From Actinomadura nitritigenes (GTDB taxonomy: Bacteria; Actinomycetota; Actinomycetes; Streptosporangiales; Streptosporangiaceae), in NCBI RefSeq assembly GCF_017573545.1, contig NZ_JAGEOK010000012.1:1-64000 (forward strand): a stretch of DNA of 64,000 nt, given 5' to 3'. Position numbers and translations under genes: made by a program. Position 1 is the first letter of the stretch. Every line of letters starts with the position of its first letter. The notes beneath the pieces were generated by a model that was given only the letters and a program-made list of their open reading frames with translations, was not told where the DNA came from and made no database searches. Shown here piece after piece: positions 59,792 to 64,000 of this stretch.

Positions 59792-60984
59792 GCGCGAACC
59801 GCGACATCGCCGTCCTGGGCGCGGGCATGCACCCGTGGGGCAAGTGGGGGCGCAACTTCGTCGAGTACGGTCTCGCGGCGGCCCGCGCCGCCCTGGCCGA
59901 CGCCGGGCTGACCTGGCCGGACGTCCAGTACGTGGCGGGCGCCGACACCATCCGCAACGGCTACCCGGGGTTCGTCGCGGGCGCCACGTTCGCGCAGGCG
60001 CTCGGCTGGAACGGCGCGCGGGTGTCCAGCTGCTACGCGGCGTGCGCGTCCGGGGCGCAGGCCATCGCGTCCGCGCGCGCGCAGATCCTCGCAGGGCTGT
60101 GCGACGTGGCGCTGGTCGTCGGCGCGGACGCCGCACCGAAGGGCTTCTTCAAGCCCGTCGGCGGCGACCGCCCGGACGACCCGGACTGGCTGCGCTTCCG
60201 CCTCCTCGGCGCCACCAACCCGATCTACTTCGCGCTGTACGCGCGCCGCCGGATGGAGATCCACGGCGCGACGCTGGACGACTTCGCCGCCGTGAAGGTG
60301 AAGAACGCCCGGCACGGGCTCGCCAACCCGAACGCCCGCTACCGCAAGGAGGTGACGCTGGAGGACGTCCGCGAGTCCGCCGTCGTCGCCGACCCGCTGC
60401 GGCTGCTGGACATCTGCGCGACCAGCGACGGCGGCGCCGCGCTGGTGCTGACGTCCATGGACTTCGCGCGCCGGCACGGCATCGCCGACCCGGTGCGGCT
60501 GTCCGGCCTGTCGACGGTGACGCCGACGTTCCCCAAGACGGTCGTCGACCTGCCCGACTTCGCCACCGACTCCGCGCTCGCGGTGCCCGAGCCGGAGCGC
60601 CCCTTCCGCGCCGCGATCGCGCACGCCGCCTACGAGGAGGCCGGCATCGGCCCGGACGAGCTGTCCCTCGCCGAGGTGTACGACCTGTCCACGGCCCTGG
60701 AGCTGGACTGGTACGAGGACATCGGGCTGTGCGAGGTCGGCGGCGCCGAGGAGCTGCTGCGGTCCGGCGCGACGGCGCTGGGCGGCCGGATCCCGGTGAA
60801 CCCGAGCGGCGGCCTCGCGAGCTTCGGCGAGGCGATCCCGGCGCAGGCGATCGCGCAGGTCTGCGAGCTGACCTGGCAGCTGCGCGGGCAGGCGGAGGGC
60901 CGCCAGGTGGAGGGCGCCCGCGCGGGCATCGCGGTGAACCAGGGCCTGTTCGGCCACGGCTCCGCCATGATCGCCGTCCGTTGA
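59788..60984 (+). CDS. SCP-x/Ltp-like thiolase or aldolase
   Basis: A 398-residue thiolase-superfamily protein. The N-terminal domain has SCYAACASGAQAIASA (catalytic-cysteine position C86 or C82) and CDVALVVGAD; the C-terminal domain has LAEVYDLSTALELDW, NPSGGLASFGEAIPAQA and GLFGHGSAM. The usual C-terminal CxG motif is absent, as in Ltp2-type aldolases. With DUF35 it would act in retro-aldol or thiolytic side-chain cleavage of a steroid or lipid CoA ester; the related mycobacterial genes are ltp2-4. GTG start with a 4-nt overlap. Confidence 0.88.
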   Translation: MSANRDIAVLGAGMHPWGKWGRNFVEYGLAAARAALADAGLTWPDVQYVAGADTIRNGYPGFVAGATFAQALGWNGARVSSCYAACASGAQAIASARAQILAGLCDVALVVGADAAPKGFFKPVGGDRPDDPDWLRFRLLGATNPIYFALYARRRMEIHGATLDDFAAVKVKNARHGLANPNARYRKEVTLEDVRESAVVADPLRLLDICATSDGGAALVLTSMDFARRHGIADPVRLSGLSTVTPTFPKTVVDLPDFATDSALAVPEPERPFRAAIAHAAYEEAGIGPDELSLAEVYDLSTALELDWYEDIGLCEVGGAEELLRSGATALGGRIPVNPSGGLASFGEAIPAQAIAQVCELTWQLRGQAEGRQVEGARAGIAVNQGLFGHGSAMIAVR

Positions 60985-61119
60985 GTCGTCGCGTGTCGCC
61001 CCTGTCCGGCCCGGCTGAGGGCGGCACGCCACGACCCGACGGAGGCGGGGGCGCGCTCTGGGCGGTCGGGGTCCGGCATGAGACGATCCGCCGGAGTGGC
61101 GACGCGAGCGGGGGTGGGC

Positions 61120-61833
61120 ATGGAGCGCGACGGCGCGGACGGGCGCGGGCGGGCACGCGGCCGGCTTCCCTCCGGCCGGCACCGGCTGTCCCGCGACTAC
61201 GTCGCCGGGCACCAGGTCGCGCGCATTCTCGCCGCCGTCGTGGAAATCGCCGGGACCGCCGGCTACCGCGGCCTGACCGTCGATTCCATCATCGCCGATG
61301 CGGGCGTTTCCCGAGCGACGTTCTATGTCCATTTCAAAAACAAGGACGACGCCTTTCTACGCGCCAGTGACGTTATCGTCGAGCAGATGATGGACCGCGT
61401 CGTCGCGGCCTATCAGGGCGAGCCGGACGCCACCGGGCGCGTGCGCGCGAGCCTGGGCGCGCTGCTGGGCTATCTGTCCGAAAACCCGCGCGCGGCGCGG
61501 ATGTGCATCGTGGAGTCGATGTCGGCGGGCCCGCTCGCGGTCGAGCGCCGGGACCGGGCGCTGGCCGCCTTCGCGCAGGTCGTGACCGACAACATGCACG
61601 AGCTTTTCCCGCACTACCCGAGTCCCGAGCTGATGGCGGAGACGATCGTCGGCGGCATCTACCAGGTCGCGTACTCGCGGATCGCGCGCGGCGAGACCGC
61701 CACGCTGCCGGAGTTGCGCGACGGACTGCTCCACACGTTCGCCGTGCCGGATCCGGACCGCTGGGGCCCGGACGCCCCGCCCCGCGAACCGGAATCCGCC
61801 GCGCCGGAGGCGCAGGCGTCCCGGCGGGCGTAG
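61120..61833 (+). CDS. TetR family regulator
   Basis: A 237-residue regulator. The N-terminal LPSGRHRLSRDYVAGHQVAR extension is common in actinomycete TetR proteins linked to lipid metabolism; the HTH follows (TVDSIIADAGVSRATFYVHF, KNKDDAFLRAS). The C-terminal domain holds a YSRIARGETATLPEL segment. I use ATG 61120 after a G-rich run; upstream ATG 61078 or GTG 61096 would add up to 14 residues. It lies downstream of the thiolase on the same strand and may regulate these catabolic genes. Confidence 0.88.
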   Translation: MERDGADGRGRARGRLPSGRHRLSRDYVAGHQVARILAAVVEIAGTAGYRGLTVDSIIADAGVSRATFYVHFKNKDDAFLRASDVIVEQMMDRVVAAYQGEPDATGRVRASLGALLGYLSENPRAARMCIVESMSAGPLAVERRDRALAAFAQVVTDNMHELFPHYPSPELMAETIVGGIYQVAYSRIARGETATLPELRDGLLHTFAVPDPDRWGPDAPPREPESAAPEAQASRRA

Positions 61834-62363
61834 CGACGCCGGGCGGCCATTCCGGGAGGCTCGCAAGAGTTGGCGGCGGCCGTGCAATTTCCAGAAACGC
61901 TGCCGTTTTTCATGAGCGCCGGATGCGCACCGCCCGGCCCGTCCGGATGCCCGCACGCGCCTCCGCCGGAGCGCATTGGTCCAGTTGAAGCCCGCGATGC
62001 CAGCGGCGACCGGAAAGGTCGGCGAAACCGGTGGCCGGATGCGGCCAGCCGGACCGGGAACCGGAATGACCGGTCAGTCAGATCCGGTGCGGCCACCGGT
62101 CACCGCGCACGCTGCGCGTTCGCCGCCGACCTCCACGCAGCGTGACCGCTATCACACCGGAGCGTCGGCCATATTCGGACGCCGACTGGCGCCATAACCC
62201 GAAACCTGAAACCCGGTCGAGGGCCCCGCCGGAATGGCCCCCCTCTTGATGAACGCCGTCATTCATGGTTCTGTCCGGTTGCCGCGATGTCCACCGGCGC
62301 GGTCCCGGGCCCAGACCGTGCGGACGTCGTGCCCCCGCGTCTCCCACCCTGAAAGAGACAGCA
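61834..62363. other. 530-nt region without a gene
   Basis: No frame here shows family or membrane signals. The composition is mixed, with locally AT-richer stretches near 61860-61920, 61970-62050 and 62145-62210 that may hold the promoter of the secreted-protein gene. GAAAGAGA just before 62364 serves as its ribosome site. Nothing else stands out. Confidence 0.5.
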
Positions 62364-63047
62364 ATGAGAAAGCTCGGCAAAATCGCCATTCCGCTCGTCG
62401 GATCGACCGCGCTGCTCATCGGCATGACCGGCTCCGCGCTCGCGTCCGGCACCATCACCTCCGGCGGCTCCCCCTACACCGGCAACGTGCTCGCCACCAA
62501 CCTCGGCAGCGTGACGCTGTCCGGCCTCAGCAGCCTCGGCTCGATCATCAACACCTGCACCAGCGCGTCCCTCGGCGCCTACACCAAGTCCGACGGCACC
62601 GGCGGGCAGCTCAACAGCGTGTCGCTGACCGGCTGCACCAACAACCGCGGCGGCACCACCACGGTCACCGCGCTCAACATGCCCTACACCGGCGGCCACG
62701 TCGACTACGACTCCACGCACGCGAGCAACCGCGACGGCACGATCACCATCAACGCGCCGAACCCCTCGGTGGACGTCAAGGCCGTCCTCACCCTGCCCGC
62801 CTGGGGCATCTCCAGCATGGAGTGCCACTACGGCCTGACGACCTCCACGGCGCTGACCATCAACGTCTACAACCCGACCAACGCCAACAAGCCGGTGCCG
62901 AGCAACCCGCACGGGCAGGGCAAGCTCGCCGGCCAGTCGCTGCAGTTCATCTCCGGCGACTCCCGGTGCCCCGCCTCGGCCTCGGCCAACGGCAACTTCC
63001 AGATCGTCACCGACCCGGGCGGGGCCGACCTGGTCCTCGGCCCGTGA
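62364..63047 (+). CDS. Secreted protein of unknown function
   Basis: A 227-residue protein with a signal peptide (LGKIAIPLVGSTALLIGMTG, likely cut after SALA at 27). The mature part is rich in Thr, Ser, Gly and Asn with a beta-strand periodicity (GNVLATNLGSVTLSGLSSLG) and four cysteines (NTC, TGC, MEC and the late RCP), consistent with two disulphides. There is no catalytic motif or sortase signal. Fibre or surface roles are guesses. It is followed by a strong hairpin. Confidence 0.82.
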   Translation: MRKLGKIAIPLVGSTALLIGMTGSALASGTITSGGSPYTGNVLATNLGSVTLSGLSSLGSIINTCTSASLGAYTKSDGTGGQLNSVSLTGCTNNRGGTTTVTALNMPYTGGHVDYDSTHASNRDGTITINAPNPSVDVKAVLTLPAWGISSMECHYGLTTSTALTINVYNPTNANKPVPSNPHGQGKLAGQSLQFISGDSRCPASASANGNFQIVTDPGGADLVLGP

Positions 63048-63081
63048 TCCCGCCCCGCTGATCCACCCCACCCCACCCCCA

Positions 63082-63111
63082 CGGGACGGGCCGCGACCGC
63101 GGCCCGTCCCG
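63082..63111 (+). terminator. 14-bp hairpin after the secreted-protein gene
   Basis: 63082-63095 pairs perfectly with 63098-63111 (CGGGACGGGCCGCG and complement). The loop is very small: in practice 12-13 pairs with a 4-6-base loop. It lies 35 bases past the stop codon and separates the two secreted-protein genes. Confidence 0.75.
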
Positions 63112-63131
63112 CCCCTTCGCCCGGAGCACCC

Positions 63132-63908
63132 ATGCGCCTCTCCCTCCGCCGCCGCCTCCAGGCCGGCGCCGCCGCCCTCACCGTCACCGGCGGCCTGCTC
63201 GGCGGGCTCGCCACCGCCCCCGCCGCGTCCGCCGACACCCTGCCGTCCTTCGACTTCTCCGCCTGCCCGGCCCTGCCCTCCGGCGCCGACCCGGCGTACG
63301 CGCAGTGCAACGTCGCCGTCACCACCGGCGGGACGATGCAGCTCGGATCCATCAAGGAGACGATCTCCTCCCCGATCACGCTCACCTACACCACCGGCTT
63401 CGACCCCGTGACGCTGGAGGAGTACACGATCTTCGGCTCGTTCAAGGCGAGCCGGTTCCAGGTGCAGCCGGGGCTGTTCGGCGACCCGTTCGTCACGGCC
63501 ATCTACGCCCAGCCGCAGTACGCGGGCGGTCTGAACACCGACGGCGGCACGCTGAACCTGAACCTCAAGGTGAACGTGCAGAACCCGCTGCTCGGCGGCA
63601 AGTGCTACATCGGGTCCAACGCGAACCCGATCGCGCTGCACCTCACGCCCGGCACGACGAGCCCGCCGCCGCCGAACACCCCGATCTCCGGTACGCCGCC
63701 CGAGGTCGTCGGCACCAACCCGACCGTGCTGAAGACCACCGTGGTCGACAACGCCTTCGCCGTGCCGAAGGCCGACGGCTGCGGACTGGATCTCGGCGTC
63801 GAGAACTGGGCCGTCAACCTGTACGCCGGACTGCCCTCGGCCGCCGGGCACAACACGGCGATCTTCAACCAGTACGTCGCCTACAAGACCTACACCGAAC
63901 TCCCGTAG
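63132..63908 (+). CDS. Secreted protein of unknown function
   Basis: A 258-residue protein with a signal peptide of the basic-hydrophobic type (MRLSLRRRLQAGAAALTVTG), likely cut after ASA at 34. The mature domain has paired cysteines (SACPALP/AQC, GKC and DGC), aromatic-rich strands and a proline loop (SPPPPNTPIS). It has no known motif. The start has GGAG upstream. It follows the previous secreted-protein gene after a hairpin and is followed by another, so the two may be transcribed separately. Confidence 0.8.
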   Translation: MRLSLRRRLQAGAAALTVTGGLLGGLATAPAASADTLPSFDFSACPALPSGADPAYAQCNVAVTTGGTMQLGSIKETISSPITLTYTTGFDPVTLEEYTIFGSFKASRFQVQPGLFGDPFVTAIYAQPQYAGGLNTDGGTLNLNLKVNVQNPLLGGKCYIGSNANPIALHLTPGTTSPPPPNTPISGTPPEVVGTNPTVLKTTVVDNAFAVPKADGCGLDLGVENWAVNLYAGLPSAAGHNTAIFNQYVAYKTYTELP

Positions 63909-63934
63909 CCCGGCGCGACGGCAGCGCCGCAACC

Positions 63935-63971
63935 GGCCCGCGCCCGCACCCCCCGCCGTGGGGCGCGGGCC
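63935..63971 (+). terminator. 11-bp hairpin with short T-run
   Basis: GGCCCGCGCCC (63935-63945) and GGGCGCGGGCC (63961-63971) form a perfect stem with a 15-base loop, followed by TTTC. It lies 27 bases beyond the stop of the secreted-protein gene. Confidence 0.75.
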
Positions 63972-63996
63972 TTTCACCCCCCATGGAGTTGACACG

Positions 63997-64000
63997 ATGA
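63997..64000 (+). CDS. Start of a further gene, cut by the window edge
   Basis: An ATG at 63997 is preceded by GGAG (63985-63988) eight bases upstream and lies just after a terminator. Only the first codon is inside the window, so nothing can be said about the product. Confidence 0.35.

Overview
The window is very GC-rich, uses many GTG starts and 4-nt ATGA/GTGA gene overlaps, and encodes families typical of mycelial actinomycetes: ECF42 sigma factor with YCII partner, PucR and many TetR regulators, LuxR-type two-component systems, Ser/Thr kinase arrays, LysX, DUF6230/DUF6114, a NamH-like Rieske protein and Ltp/DUF35 steroid-type thiolases. An Actinomadura/Thermomonosporaceae-like chromosome is my best inference; no rRNA or tRNA fixes the taxon. 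I see no tRNA, rRNA, CRISPR, complete insertion sequence or integrase.

Layout. 0.1-8.4 kb (minus strand): a TetR-MFS-PLP decarboxylase operon, a PucR regulator, a LysE exporter, a TetR regulator, and a YCII-ECF42 sigma pair. 8.5-12.1 kb: DUF2752 protein, a SMI1-like/WD40/HEAT fusion, and a GalE-like epimerase. 12.4-22.8 kb: a LuxR-type response regulator followed by an eight-gene exopolysaccharide operon (copolymerase, aminotransferase, dehydratase-like SDR, GT4, Wzy-like polymerase, flippase, phosphoglycosyl transferase, secreted hydrolase-like protein). Most junctions are overlapping or a few bases wide. A 15-nt motif occurs upstream of both the regulator and the operon. 22.8-24.7 kb: a small membrane protein and a NamH-like MBL/Rieske hydroxylase.

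25-33.2 kb: a soluble histidine kinase/regulator pair, an internally shortened P450, two tandem membrane-anchored esterase-fold proteins (the second without its nucleophile), a DesK-type two-component system and an orphan receiver protein. 33.5-35.4 kb: a DUF6230-DUF6114 pair behind a promoter region with inverted repeats. 35.4-40.5 kb: three tandem Ser/Thr kinases. 40.6-43.9 kb: lysX.

43.9-52.2 kb: a UPF0158-like protein, a TetR/quinone-oxidoreductase divergon with two identical palindromic operators on the promoter, a cupin, a 1253-residue helicase-like protein that appears to have lost its ATPase motifs, PspC, and a HAD/MBL pair. 52.3-61.8 kb: lipid or steroid-type catabolic genes (phosphotransferase-fold protein and partner behind a perfect KstR-type palindrome, LLM flavin enzyme, SDR, LysR/MFS divergon, DUF35 plus SCP-x-like thiolase, TetR). 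62.3-64 kb: two secreted proteins of unknown function, each followed by a strong hairpin, then the start of another gene cut by the window edge.

A theme of the window is catalytic-family proteins that appear to have lost catalytic residues: the helicase-like protein, the second esterase, the P450, the BY-kinase-like tail of the copolymerase and the SDR of the polysaccharide operon. These calls rest on reading motifs by eye and need alignments.
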